64,000 bases of DNA from Forficula auricularia (GCA_024734495.1 JALMQS010000085.1:21450630-21514629), one strand, 5' to 3'; positions 1-11,343 are shown, counted from the first letter of the stretch. The notes: generated by a model from the sequence alone, not told the origin. Numbers and translations: made by a program.

Positions 1-609
1 TAGAGCATGCAACCATTTTCTCTCGAAGTTCCCGATCGGTTGGAAACGTTTCTTTTTTTAATAATACATTTCAATATTTAAATTTATCTAAAAAGTCGTT
101 CTAAATTAATTATATATAATAATCTTAAAATTAATTTATCTACTAAAATTTCAAATGACCCGTGCAGTAATAAATTAAGAATTAATCTCATTATCCCATG
201 TTAAATCATATCTCATTAAAACTTTATATTATAAATTAAAAAATATATACCTAATATATAGTTTATATATTTTAAAATTAATTTGTCTACTAAAATTTTA
301 AGAATTTATATTTTTCTTAAATTCCAAAAAAAAATTAATTTTCGCGGTATGAATTATTTCAAAAATTAAATATATATTAATATATAATATATTTAAAATT
401 AATAAATTTGCTCTACTAAAATTTCAAATGATGCACGCCGTAAATCCAATATAGGAATATATTAATATATAGAGATATTATAGATATAATATAATATAGA
501 GAATAGATATGTTTTGTTTCTAAAATTTGACAATATAACAACTGTCATTAAATATTAGCTGCTTTTTCTCCCACATCGTACGCTAAGGCGCTACAGGTTC
601 TGTCTGACA
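1..609. other. AT-rich stretch, no gene seen
   Basis: Very AT-rich. A degenerate phrase containing CTACTAAAATTT recurs near 139, 286 and 411, suggesting an old tandem repeat with a period of about 125-147 bp. No plausible coding region. Confidence 0.35.
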
Positions 610-769
610 ATGGCTTTTATATATATAGATATTTGTATTTTTTTAATTTGAAAACGGCTCTCAAATAAAAATCGACCTTTTATCAGAATTTTAAATTATA
701 AATAATATTAAAATAAAGCTTTTAACTGAAGGAAGAAGCTACCGAGCATCGCTCGGTGCCTCCAGGTAC
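610..769 (+). mobile_element. Helitron 3' end fragment
   Basis: Ends in the hairpin ACCGAGCATCGCTCGGT (741-757) followed by GCCTCCAGGTAC, then host T. The upstream 120 bp (AAAACGGCTCTCAAATAA and on) match the 3' parts at 34.4 kb and 59.35 kb. The 5' half is missing. Confidence 0.75.
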
Positions 770-1890
770 TAAATATATTATGTAGAACGTGATTAACAGG
801 AAATTAAAAAGATTTTATTGAAATGTTTACCTTGTCTATTATGTACATGAAGGTTTGAACAATTCATGAACAACGCAGAAGTCAACAATAATGCACAAAA
901 CGTAACACAGAGAAAAGACAGGGGTTAGTTTTTGCATTTTTAGACTACTCGGGGGTCGATTTTTTTTTTCTAAAAATTATTCACATTATGTTCTTGGTCA
1001 GATTGTTAATTCGTCGGTTTAAATACTCGAGGAAGGGAGAACCAAATGTTATATTTTTACCAATTTGCTATCTTTTTTACTAAGTTTCTTCTTATCTACA
1101 TATTTTTCGTAAAACAAAAAAAAACAGTTTAATGTCAATATATTTGTCAGGTGTTTTTATTAAATTTTGATTAAATGTGTTACTTTTGACTTCAATTATT
1201 GTGATTTATATGAAAAAGTCAAACTTTTGCAATGTTTTTGTTCATGAGTAGATTTGCATTCATACGCCATGGGACATCTCATTTGCTTGCTTCCTGGTTT
1301 ATTCAATCTTTTTTCTTACACCCTCTCACCTATTTCTTTCTCTTTTCCTCATTCTATGCTGCCTATAACTATTCTTCTCTCTCTATTTCTCATCATATAT
1401 CTCTAAATTCGCTTAGAGGCTTTTCCTTTTCCCTCCCCCTATTGCGCTAGCCTGAATCCAACAATATCCACTTACAATGTCTGTTCGAATCGAATTTTCC
1501 TGATATCTGCCTACACGTATAGTCATGAAAGTATTACTATTACTATTGGATGTATATATATCAGAGAGTGTGTATACATGTAAAAAGATGAAACCAAACA
1601 CAATAGATCAGATGTCGCTACAAGTAAAAGGATTTTTGTACATTTACTCACCCAAACACTTGGAGAGAATATATAAATAATTTAAAGAGAAGGTCTTAGG
1701 AAAATACAAAAAAAAAACCCCCAATGGTCGCAATATTATCTTAACCCTCTACTTATTTTAGCTCAGAAGACTATGTAAGACGGCCGGGTAGGTCTAACAA
1801 GTGAATTAACTAGAAAATGTGAAATGTTTCTATGCTGATTTGTCTAGAAATGTCTAAAACGTGGAAGAAATTCATTTTTTAGCATGACGA
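770..1890. other. No gene recognised
   Basis: About 1.1 kb of low-complexity AT-rich sequence with a pyrimidine-rich patch at 1290-1450. Short reading frames at 1232-1450 and 1413-1601 overlap on opposite strands and look non-coding. Confidence 0.4.
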
Positions 1891-2215
1891 ATTGAGATTA
1901 AGAGCTGATTAGATTTTAGTGCATATCGACATAAAATTAAGTGGGGTCCCAGGTAACACACAATATCCTCAGAATATTCTAAGGATATTCTAAGGACATT
2001 TAAATCTTTCTTAGAATATTCTGAGGATATTGTGTGTTACCTGGGGTGGAGGGGTTAAAAATTAAAAATCTAGGCCATTTGAGCAAACTCAACCAAATTT
2101 TGTATATATAATCACTGGGACCCCAGAAGTCTAAAAATGCAAAAACTAACCGTCCAAAAGAGAAGGGGTCAAAAAATGAAAAAATAGGCCCTTGTACAAA
2201 ACTCAACCAAATTTT
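1891..2215 (+). mobile_element. Family E (DINE-1/Helentron-like) fragment split by a MITE
   Basis: ATTGAGATTAAGAGCTGATT and the following GGGGTTAAAAATTAAAAATC / AACTCAACCAAATTTTG phrases match family E copies at 15.5 kb and 38.4 kb. It lacks both element ends and is interrupted at 1948-2045 by a CCCAGGTAAC MITE. Confidence 0.7.
1948..2045. mobile_element. CCCAGGTAAC MITE, short palindromic copy
   Basis: Nearly perfect palindrome with ends CCCAGGTAACACACAATATC and its reverse complement, rich in AATATTC. It sits inside a family E fragment, so it is a mobile insertion. Related copies are at 17403, 18188 and 39283. The target duplication is not clear. Confidence 0.8.
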
Positions 2216-2225
2216 GAATACATTG

Positions 2226-2262
2226 ACTTCAAAAAAATTAAATGCAACAAATAAAATAATAA
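2226..2262 (+). mobile_element. Family A end fragment
   Basis: GACTTCAAAAAAATTAAATG followed by CAACAAATAAAAT matches the outer end of the family A palindrome. Confidence 0.5.
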
Positions 2263-2406
2263 GAACTCAAAAATAAAAAGGTAAAAATAATTATCAAAAA
2301 AGGGGCCAAGTCGGTGCAAACGGCTTCGCCGGCAAAAGAGTTGGGATCTAAACGGGCACCAAGTTCCATAGCAATAGCAGTTGCTTAAATCATAGCTATA
2401 GGAATG

Positions 2407-2870
2407 TACCGGGTGATTCAATAAGGGTGACGAGGTACCGTATCTCAGGAACTAATAATCGTAGAAGTTTGGGAAAAAAATCCTTCAGAGGAAATCGGCC
2501 AAGCAAAATTGCTGGAAATATTTTTTAAGTTCATACGTCCACCTCTAGGTGGCTAAATAGCTTCGGTTGTAAAAAAATGCAATTTTCTCGAAAATTTTCC
2601 AATATAAGTTTAGAAATGAATACTCTCACGTTAATGCCACTATAATAGTCCATCTTTTTGATAAATGACTTTTTATTGTAGGACGTAAAATAAAGGCGGG
2701 AGGGGATGCTAAACTTTTATGGACTCTAGTGTCTATAACTTAAGTTTAACTTAACGGAAATTTGTTAACAAGGTCTGGTTCAAGAAAGGAAGGTTTGGTG
2801 AATAAAATAAAATACCATCCATGGCATTCTACTTCTTGCCGCCCTTGCTAAGGGGCGTGTATTATAAAGT
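2407..2870 (+). mobile_element. Possible DNA transposon end starting TACCGGGTGA
   Basis: TACCGGGTGATTCAATAAGG resembles the ACCGGGTG-type ends of many insect DNA elements and family F here (which ends CACCCGGTAT). Only one end is visible and no transposase frame is recognisable. Confidence 0.35.
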
Positions 2871-3385
2871 TAAAAGTTTTATTAATTTTGCTCCGAAATC
2901 TTAAATGGAACCGTATAATTATTTTAATAGATTCAGAAAGTAGATCAAATTTGCAACAAAATATGTTCAAACCACATGTCGATATCTTCATTCGTTTAAC
3001 AGTTATGCTTAAAGAGTATTTTATTAACGAATTTATTAAAGAAACAAAATAGGTAATTGAGTTTTCAATTTTTTTAAGTTTCGTAGTGAAGCATGCCATG
3101 GACAAATAAAAAAACAGTTTAAAACTTTGTTCTTATTTTCATCTAATCACAACAATCCATTTTTTATCATATATGACAAATTAATACCATTCGAAAGAAA
3201 AGAGATAGAGCATCGTCCAAGTAAAACTGATACATAAAATTACGAAAGTTGTAGAAAAAAAAATGAGAAAAATAGTTTCTTTCCAAAACAACAATATTAA
3301 ATTTTGTTTGTTTTTTCTTTTCCCTGTAAAATTTCCTTGTGAGTTAGCAGGTTTACACTCTATAATTTTTAAGAAAAAAATAAAA
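2871..3385. other. No gene recognised
   Basis: AT-rich. The short minus-strand frames at 2848-3105 and 3181-3396 have no recognisable domain. Confidence 0.35.
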
Positions 3386-4050
3386 ACCGACTTCAAAAAA
3401 TTAAATGCAACAAATAAAATACACTAAAAGATATAAAATAATTATTATCTTATTTAGTTACAACTAAACGACGAAATATTAACATGAAATTACTTTTGAA
3501 GTCGGTACCAAACAAACTATACCTATAAGCTAGCGTACCCGCCAAACGTACTAAGTAAGATCCGTCGAGTGCTATTCATAAAAGGTATATGTTTGGCACC
3601 GACTTCAAAAAGTAATTTCATGTTAATATTTCGTCGTTTAGTTGTAACTAAATAAGATAATATTTATTTTATACCTTTTAGTGTATTTTATTTGTTGCAT
3701 TTAATTTTTTGAAGTCTGTTTTTATTTTTTCTTAAGAATTATTTTTATTGTTCTCTTTTTAGTGGTTATTAATAGTGATCATATCATCACAACTTGACCA
3801 AATTAATATGACACCATCCCTAAGACACCCCTTTCGATAAAAAAAGAACCATCGAAATCGGTTCATAAACAAAGAGGTTAGGTCTAAACAAACCTAATAA
3901 AAAAGGTCTAATACCTATGAAAAAAAACGAAAAAAAATGGGACCAATCGGAAGCTAGACTGGACCCAATGCAAAAAAATTCAAAATCGGTTGACAATTGG
4001 CGGAGGTAACATGGGCACAAAAAAACAAACTTTTTTGAAGTCGGTTAAAA
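3386..4050 (+). mobile_element. Family A element, full length (palindrome plus tail)
   Basis: A 335-bp palindrome (3386-3720) whose arms each begin ACCGACTTCAAAAA and end TTTTTGAAGTCGGT, around a roughly 70-bp single-copy loop. A tail of about 320 bp follows and ends TTTTTTGAAGTCGGTTAAAA. The ACCGACTTC motif or its complement therefore occurs five times. There is no coding capacity. This is the reference copy for loop and tail orientation. Confidence 0.85.
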
Positions 4051-4371
4051 AGGCGACGATTTGTCTATTTTTTTAATATCTTTTTTTGTTGGGCCTTGAA
4101 ATGATTAATTTTTAAACCATCTTATTCCGGAGACAATTACAACATTAATATTTTTTGGAAATGACACTACGTTTCGGACAAGTTTATCTTCCAAAGCTTA
4201 ATTATAGCTTTATCCAAAATGTAATGATTATTATTAGTGTCTTGGTTTGAAGTAAGCTGTGCAGCAAAATTATTGTTGCTTGTGTTGAAGCTGAAGAAAC
4301 TCCTCAACCACATTGTGAATAAGGCTCAAATTCAGACTCATTATGTTAGAGTGACAGGAGTGTTTAATTAA
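4051..4371. other. No gene recognised
   Basis: AT-rich, no repeat match seen elsewhere in the window. Confidence 0.3.
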
Positions 4372-4913
4372 TTATCGCATCGTCTCTTTCGAAAGTAAGA
4401 AGAAGAAGAGGATCGTCTTCTCCAACTGAGCAAAAGACATGGTTAAGTGAGAGAAGGTCCTGTGAAAAAGAAGTTTGGACGCAAAGTTGGCAAGGAGAAG
4501 GAGAAGGAGAAGCTCATCTCGTGCATGCGGGGGTGAGCCTTCGGGGGTGGTTTGGTTGCCTGCAGATATTGATTCGGCCGCTGATTGAAGAGTGGATGGA
4601 GCGGAAGGGCGGATGAAGAGAGACCCCCCCCCCCAGGTTGGTATGACGCAGCCTCCGGCCCTAGACTTCTTTCCCGAGCCGCCCTTTGCACATCCTTCAC
4701 AAATGGGATTCCATCCGTTGCCTTTGCGCCTATAGCCGCGGGAAATACATTTTTGAAAGACGAAGGTGTGATGAGGCCTGCCTGCCTGCCTGGGTCGAGA
4801 AATCGGCAGATAGAGAGGCTGCTCCAAAGCATACAGCTTAGCAAAATAGAGAAGAGGTAATAACCACCAGGGAAAGAGATTCGGCGACGGGGCCAACCCT
4901 CTCTACACCCCAA
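4372..4913. other. GC-richer low-copy island with overlapping open frames
   Basis: About 480 bp clearly richer in G+C than its surroundings, with no second copy seen in the window. Open frames of 174 and 156 codons on minus and 91 codons on plus (4585-4860) overlap one another. That is expected by chance in GC-richer DNA, since few stop codons occur. None of the three shows a domain I recognise. It includes a 12-C run and (GCCT)n. It could be a host exon or UTR fragment or unique intergenic DNA; I cannot decide. Confidence 0.3.
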
Positions 4914-5015
4914 ATAATAATGTCATTAAATTTAAAGAAAAAAAAAAATGAAAAGGAAAAAATAATTATTAGAATTTTAAAGTGAATTGATTATGGTGTT
5001 TTTCTTAACGAATTA

Positions 5016-5440
5016 TCTACTCTACTCTTATTAAACGAGCAAAAATTGTATATATATATATTTGTATCTTAGTTCTATTTTGAAAACGGCTCTAGCGATT
5101 TTGATGAAACCAACTCTATTAACAGGTTTTGAGGATGAGAAAACGATCTGGCTAGGTCTGGATCTCATCAAAATTCATCTTAATTGATCTTTTCTTAATT
5201 AATGTAAATATTTATAGACGAAAATCTCAATAAAAAAAAGTTTGTTTACATTCTTTTCAATTATCTTTTATTTATTAATTGGTTTTTTAATTTTAAAACC
5301 CACTAATACGTTATACCAAATATTGTTATATATTAGAATTTGCCAATTTAATTGATTATAATTCCACTTACTAAAAATATTATCGAAAGCTAGAAGATCA
5401 AGTACAGTCGATAGTGGGGAAGTTTTCTCCGAAACTCAAG
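5016..5440 (+). mobile_element. Helitron 5' part, truncated
   Basis: Starts TCTACTCTTATTAAACGAGC, then a TA-rich microsatellite and GAAAACGGCTCTA. It runs parallel to other copies up to the CTCCGAA segment near 5430 and then stops where family D begins. There is no 3' hairpin. The 5' end carries an extra TCTAC. Confidence 0.75.
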
Positions 5441-5444
5441 CTTG

Positions 5445-5850
5445 AGTTGTTTACCAAAAAAGAGTTTAGTCTTTTTGATTTTAAGTCGATTCTTCCACAT
5501 TATCAGTAGAGGTTGCCATTAATAGTCAAAACATCAAAAATGGAATGCAATAAGGTTATTCCTCTAGTATTAGATAAGAATCGATCGTTATTTTTGATTT
5601 TAAGTCGATTCCCCCATGTCTTCACCAATGGTTACCAATAATAACCGAAATATCAAAAATCGAACGTAGAATGATTATTCCTCGACTGTTAAATGAGAAT
5701 CGATCATTATTTTTGAATTAAAGTCAACATGAACTGCAAATAGCAGGAGATGATATCTGATTAATAATAAAGGAATAAACATTTTAATTTTTCAATTTAA
5801 TTTGGATAAAGTTTAGCAACGATCCGTTGCAGTTTATTTTTTTTATTTTT
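5445..5850 (+). mobile_element. Family D (DINE-1/Helentron-like) 3' part with minisatellite
   Basis: Matches 30595-30868: TTGTTTACCAAAAAAGA, then about two copies of a roughly 120-bp unit containing GATTTTAAGTCGATT, then the terminal hairpin GCAACGATCCGTTGC and AGTTTATT. The 5' head is missing. Confidence 0.7.
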
Positions 5851-5854
5851 TTTT

Positions 5855-6017
5855 TTAAACATATTTACAACACGATAAATTGAATTTTGGGAGGGTGTAT
5901 TCCTATCAGAAAACCATCGGGATTCATTTTATTGACAGCCTCATATAACACTTCTTCCACATTCACCATAAATTAAGACCATTTCAATTCTGTCTTCAAC
6001 AAAAAATGCTCCATTTT
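5855..6017 (-). pseudogene. Helix-turn-helix remnant of an insect DNA transposon (DUF4817-like)
   Basis: On the minus strand, reading in from about 6010, the frame gives VEDRIEMVLIYGECGRS, then stops and frame changes, then SDRNTPSQNSIYRVV. This matches what I know of the N-terminal HTH domain (DUF4817) of insect transposon-derived proteins: an (Y/F)xxEDRxxMxLIYGEC start and a later RxTPSxxTFYRxVxxF. At least two stops interrupt it, so it is a dead fragment. It lies between a family D end and a Helitron start, with no TIR or downstream catalytic domain. The same domain, more degraded, occurs at 32254-32417 inside a family F element, so this piece probably came from family F. Assignment is by eye. 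Confidence 0.55.
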
Positions 6018-6022
6018 TATTA

Positions 6023-7106
6023 TCTACTCTTATTAAATGAGCAAAAATTGTTTATATATTTGTTTGTATATATATTTGTATCTTATATCTATTTTGAAAA
6101 CGGCTCTACCGATTTTGATGAAACCAAATCTATTAACAAGTTTTGAGGACGAGAAAACGATCTGGCTATGTCTGGACCTCTACAAATTTCATCTTAATTG
6201 ATCTTTTCTTAATTAAAGTAATTATTTATAGAAAAAAATCTCAAGTAAATAGTTTTTTTTTACATTTTTTTCAATTATCTTTTATTTATTAATTGTTTTT
6301 TTAATTTTAAAACCCACTAATAAGTTATAACAAATATTATTATATTATATTAAAATTATACAAGTTAATTGATGGAGATGAGAGAGAGAGGATGGGAGGA
6401 AAACCAATCGACTTGATTGGGGAATAATGGAATTGAAATAATTATCGGAAAAGAGGTTTTTTTATCTAATTAGATTTTTCCTCTTATTAAAAACAAGGAC
6501 TAAATATGAATAAGGACACTCGATGGTGGAGAAGTAATCTCCGGAATCGAAGCAAAAATACAATGTATACATTAATTAATGTAAAATAATTGGTTTAATA
6601 AAATTTATATAAAAAAAAAAAAAATTAATTGATTATCAATTTGAGTATTAAATCCCACAAAGAGTTAATAAGAAATATGATTATATATTAGAATTTGCCA
6701 ATTTAATTGATTATTATAAAACTCGATAAATTGTTATTTAATTAAAAAAAATAATTATACGGAATTTATTTATATACCTATATATACATAATCTGTGGGC
6801 CACTAGAAAATTAGAAATGCAAAAACTGGGGGTGAGGGTGGGTGGTGCAGGAGGTGGGGCTGAAGGGTTGATGAAGTGACGTGTTCGGGGTCCAGGTGCC
6901 ATAGCGGTGGTGCGGTGCGCGGGTGCGGTATGGGGCGGGGGTCCAGGGGCGTAGCGGGACTGGTATGGGGTCCAGGGGGTGGGGTGCCGGCCTGGTATGC
7001 AGTGACGGGGTGGTTTTTATCAGAATTTTAATTTAAAAATAATATTAATATATAACTTTTAACTGAAGCAAAAAGTTGCCGAGCATCGCTCGGTGGCTCC
7101 AGGTAC
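6023..7106 (+). mobile_element. Helitron, full length, non-autonomous (1084 bp)
   Basis: Begins TCTACTCTTATTAAATGAGC after host A. Ends with hairpin GCCGAGCATCGCTCGGT and GGCTCCAGGTAC before host T. There is no target duplication, no Rep/helicase frame, and a G-rich block at 6828-7010. Confidence 0.85.
6828..7010 (+). repeat. G-rich block inside Helitron
   Basis: Many GGGG/GGTG runs on the plus strand in an otherwise AT-rich element, just upstream of the 3' hairpin. Comparable blocks occupy the same position in the other long copies. Confidence 0.7.
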
Positions 7107-7499
7107 TTACGATAATACAATATAACTATCTACTGGATTGACACGAGAAATAAACTTTTCTAAACTCAAGAATTTTAAATAGGTCTAGAAAGTAGAATTA
7201 AATATCTTAAATCTGTGTACCTACATATAATGAAGTGTTATAATATATTTGGGATTGGTTTATAGTTAAGGGTTTATTGCGAAATAACAGAAGTAATATA
7301 TATTTATAACATTGGGTTTATTGAATAGTTACAATGGGAGGGCGGCAAGGTGAGTGACAGGCCTTACGATCGTATGTCAACCACCTCGATCAATCGAGTC
7401 TCCTCGCTTAAGTACACTCATGTTCAGGTCAAGTTCTGCAAAGTCAGCATTACGCAAGCATAATACTTTTGCGTTGACCATCAAAACATGTCGACAAGG
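7107..7499. other. No gene recognised
   Basis: Mixed sequence; 7340-7500 is less AT-rich but has no usable frame. Confidence 0.3.
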
Positions 7500-7958
7500 C
7501 ATATCACAACAGAAGTATTAATATCATTATAAACACTTATTTTCATTGTTGTGACTTTCAATTTAATAAATATTTATTTAATAATTAAATATTTAATCAT
7601 TTTTATTTGATAATTAATTTGAATAATTGTTAAAAATAATTATTGTGATTTTTTTTTGGAGATATACCTAATTGATTTAATATTTTTTTTTTTTTATTAT
7701 CTCGTATAAAAAAATAGTTCTAATAAAAGTTGTTCAGTTTTTCTTGCAGATTCAGAATATGTACAGAAACATTTAGCTTTTTATTTAAAAAACAGAACTT
7801 GACCTTGAAATACCCTTGAAAGCTTATTCTAGGTCGTCAAACAATAGTGTTGTTTTAGTTTCCCCCTGATATAACTAAACATTAATTTGTAACTTTTTTT
7901 ATAGATTGCATTGTTTGAGTTATAAGATAGTCTTAAGATAAAAAAACTCACCCGGTAT
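7500..7958 (+). mobile_element. Family F DNA transposon, one arm
   Basis: Matches the right arm of the 31.7-32.9 kb element (AGAACTTGACCTT, AAATACCCTTGAAAGCTT, GAGTTATAAGA) and ends at CTCACCCGGTAT. The other arm is absent. Confidence 0.7.
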
Positions 7959-8284
7959 GAGAAAAAACTTGAATCTAATCAAACAACCACTAATAGGGTG
8001 ATCAAGCAATTAATTCAAATGAACGTCTCGGAGATCGCCTCGAGATCTCTCTCTCCCCTTTACTAATGGAAGTCGATCCTGATGGGGAGGGAGGGGGGGG
8101 GACGCAGGCCTAAGTTCAAAAAGTCATCCCCCCTTCTTCTGGGAACATCCATCAATTTATTTTCTCCCTTTCTACTCTACTTCTATCTGTTTAGATTAAT
8201 CCAGAATTGTTTGTTTTTCAAATATTTTTTTATTTTCAGATATAGGTACCATATTTTAAAACAATATTGAAAAAAAAAAATAAA
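7959..8284. other. No gene recognised
   Basis: Contains a short G run at 8090-8100 and TC-rich sequence near 8050; no domain in the 62-codon frame at 8082. Confidence 0.3.
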
Positions 8285-8624
8285 ACCGACTTCAAAAAAT
8301 TAAATGCAACAAATAAAAATCCACTAAAAGGTATAAAATAATTATTATCTAATTTAGTTACAACTAAACGACGAAATATTAACATGAAATTACTTTTTGA
8401 AGTCGGTACCAAACAAACTATACCTATAAGCGAGCATACCCTCCAAAGTTAGTAAGTAAGATCCGTCGAGTGCGATTCATAAAAGGTATGTTTGGCACCG
8501 ACTTCAAAAAGTAATTTCATGTTAATATTTCGTCGTTTAGTTGTAACTAAATAAGATAATAATTATTTTATACCTTTTAGTGAATTTTATTTGTTGCGTT
8601 TAATGAATTTTTGAAGTCGGTTTT
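8285..8624. mobile_element. Family A palindrome without tail
   Basis: Complete palindrome, ACCGACTTC to GAAGTCGGT, with central loop; the tail is absent. Confidence 0.85.
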
Positions 8625-8639
8625 ATTTTTTTTCTTAAA

Positions 8640-9020
8640 AATTATTATAAGAAAATTCTCAAATTTTTACCATCGAATCATTGATGTATTAAATATTTAT
8701 TCCCGAAATTTGAAGTTGATTGTCTGTCCCATTACCGAGAATTAAATTATTGAAAATTGTCCTTTTAACATGGAAGTAAATGGACCGAGATTTTAAAAGG
8801 GCTATAACTTCTATACAAATTATACCATTTTCAACAGATTTATACAGATCAATAATTCAACTTTTATGAATCGAATGATACATTTTTCAATAGATTTGAC
8901 AGTCTAGTTAATTAGTTATTCATAAATGTAAAAAATAAAACGTTATTTGCAGCCAATAGAATATAATAAAAGCACTATTGTAGAACTCCAACTCTATTTC
9001 TTGAAATCGTTTTTGTGTGA
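8640..9020. other. No gene recognised
   Basis: AT-rich, no frame and no repeat family identified. Confidence 0.3.
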
Positions 9021-9024
9021 AATA

Positions 9025-10330
9025 AATGTTTTTATTTTTATTTTTTTTATTTGGTATGCTTATTTACAATCAGCTTATAATAAAAAATACATTTAGCTAT
9101 AAGTAAATCTGTTAACAATTGAGTAGAATAAAAAGAAAAGAAGTCACATGAGGGGGAAGTCATCCATTGATGGCTTCCCTAATTGAATTTATTTTTCCAG
9201 TTTTTGGTCTGGAAGCGTTCTTGGGTGTCCAGGATGTGGTTTTTCTTGAGCCTGCGGATCGTTTGGCTATTGTCCAGAAGAGTGATGGCCGAGGTGTTTG
9301 TATGGTTTTCCAGTTTCTTGATGTGTTTCTCGTGGGCATTGAAGATCACCTCTCTGACCGAAGGGACAAAGAGGTCATCGTGCAGAGCTTCGTTGGTCAT
9401 AAACCATGGAGCGTTGGAGATGGATCTGAGGATTTTGGATTGAATTCTCTGGATTTTACTTATGTTTGACTCGCTTGCCGTTGCCCATATTTGGCAAGCG
9501 TAGTGCCAGATTGGTTTTAGGATGGCTTGGTATAGGATTATTTTGGTTTTTACGGACAGTTGGGATTTTCTTCCAATTAGCCAGTACATTTTTTGTATTT
9601 TAAGTTAATTTCGGTATGTTTTTTGTGTAAGTGGGTTTTCCAGGTGAGTCTTGTGTCTAAGTGCATTCCGAGGTATTTTACGGAGTTGCTATTAGGAATG
9701 GTTTTGGAGTTGAGGGGGACGGGCCGACAAGTAATTTTTTTGTTTGTAAAAGTTATGTGAGTCGATTTAGTTTCGTTGACATGGATCCTCCATTTGTGTA
9801 ACCATTTTTGGAGGGTGTCAAGTTCTTCTTGGAGTCGATGTGAGGCTGAGTCTGGGTGGTCGCTGGTAACAAGGATAGCGGTGTCATCAGCGTATGGGGC
9901 TATAAATGTGTCATTAGATGTTGGTATGTCTCCGGTGTACAGTGAATAAAGAAAAGGCCCTAGTCCTGATCGAATTTGACGAAATTCCGAGAAATCATTT
10001 TCTATTTTCACTTGGAACCACCGGTCTTCGAGGTAGGATTTAAGTATCCAGTAGTAGTGGTCTGGAAGGTGTTTTTTATTTTGTGTAGTAGTCCTTGATG
10101 CCATACTTTGTCGAAAGCTTTTTTAACGTCTAGAAAGACACCAGAGCAGATTTTTTTTTCTTCTAAGGTAGATTGTATTATGTTTACAATTCTGTGAATT
10201 TGTTCTGTTGTTGAATGTTGATTTCTAAAGCCGAATTGGTGGTCTGGTATTATATCATCTATTTCTATGTCGCTCTTTAGTCTGATGAGCAGAGAGTTTT
10301 CGAAAAGTTTGGAGACTAATGTTTTTATAA
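9025..10330 (-). mobile_element. Jockey-type LINE, 5'-truncated and degraded
   Basis: Minus-strand retrotransposon remnant covering the reverse transcriptase palm to C-terminal region and a short 3' UTR. The 3' end is marked by an A-rich tail (seen as T-rich 9030-9050 on plus). It is truncated at about 10330 inside the RT domain. No target duplication was found. Confidence 0.8.
9179..10330 (-). pseudogene. Reverse transcriptase of a Jockey-clade LINE (broken)
   Basis: Reading on minus, the first segment (about 10330-10070) gives HQFGFRNQHSTTEQ and FLDVKKAFDKVWHQG, the usual RT blocks before the catalytic motif. After a frame change near 10070 comes WILKSYLEDRWFQVK, a shortened SGLGP block and the catalytic YADDTAIL (RT motif with the paired aspartates). 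After another frame change near 9590 come MYWLIGRKSQLS, LKPIWHYACQIWATAS and the C-terminal IQRIQSKILRSI..APW, typical of Jockey-like elements. Two frameshifts and the missing N-terminus (no endonuclease) make it inactive. In a live element it would make cDNA by target-primed reverse transcription in the nucleus. RT identity is firm; the clade is by motif resemblance. Confidence 0.85.
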
Positions 10331-10497
10331 TGAGAAAAAATTGATCTCAATATTCTTTTTATTAATATTATCAAAACAATGATTTTTATTTGAAATTAAC
10401 CTCATTATTAACAATTTGTTTATTAAAAAATTTAGTAGGCAGAAGTTGTCAGTCTGCAGAAATACAAAAGATTTTTTTGTAGATCAACTACAAAAAA

Positions 10498-10830
10498 ATC
10501 TAGCCATCAATAGAAACTTTATTAAATAGTAAATAATTTTTAATTTTTTTACAAGTAACCATATATTTACTGAAAACGGCTTATTGCAGGTGTACTTGCC
10601 ACTTGTTGTAGATTTAACCTTTGATTAATTAGGCACCCATTTTGAACTGCTTGAATTTCAGAAAAATCCCTTTTGTATATTTGATCTTTCTATCAATGAT
10701 GTTTAATTAAAAATTATTTAATTTATTGATATTTCAAATGGAATTTGATCTTTTATTAAAACTTTATTTAAATTTAAAGTGATATTGAGAAAGTAGGATA
10801 ATTTGTAATTGTATATTTTAATTTAATTTT
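10498..10830 (-). mobile_element. Tc1-like element fragment (same family as 45618-46143)
   Basis: Matches 45650-45960 across the TIR-proximal part (AACTTTATTAAATAGTAA, TTTTTTACAAGTAACCATA) and the degraded HTH-coding stretch. Only one end is present. Confidence 0.65.
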
Positions 10831-10852
10831 ACTTATTTTAAAATAGTAATTG

Positions 10853-10955
10853 GAGACTCATAGAAGGTCCACACTGTTCCTGAAGCCAAGGTTTCCGTTT
10901 TTTATATAATTGCAGTTTGTGTGAAATATGAGGTATTTCGGAAATATTACTATAT
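10853..10955 (+). repeat. Repeat shared with 25556-25652
   Basis: GGTCCACA, a CCAAGG/CAGGGC stretch, TTTCCGTTT and AGGTATTTCGGAAA occur in the same order just left of the hammerhead palindrome at 25.6 kb, so this may be a fragment of that family. Confidence 0.5.
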
Positions 10956-10960
10956 ATATC

Positions 10961-11343
10961 ACTATTAATAACATCACTAAAAAGAGAAAAATAAAAATAA
11001 TTTTTAAGAAAAAAATAAAACCGACTTCAACAAATAAAATACCACTAAAAGGTATAAAATAATGATTATCTTATTTAGTTACATCTAAACGACGAAATAT
11101 TAACATGAAATTACTTTTTGAAGTCGGTGCAAACAAACTATACCTATAAGCGAGCGTACCCGCCAAACGTACTAAGTAAGATCCGTCAAGTGCAATTCAT
11201 AAAATGTATATGTTTGGCACCGACTTCAAAAAGTAATTTCATGTTAATATTTGGTCGTTTAGTTGTAACTAAATAAGATAATAATTATTTTATACCTTTT
11301 AGTGTATTTTATTTGTTGCATTTAATTTTTTGAAGTCGGTTTT
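10961..11343 (-). mobile_element. Family A, left copy of the tandem pair (tail truncated)
   Basis: Contains the last 50 bp of the tail and then the palindrome; a deletion removes part of the first arm (TTCAACAAATAAAAT). Confidence 0.75.

Noticed and set aside
4372..4913. 174- and 156-codon minus-strand frames
   Set aside because: They overlap each other and a plus-strand frame, lack recognisable domains, and reflect raised GC with few stops. Kept only as a GC-rich island.
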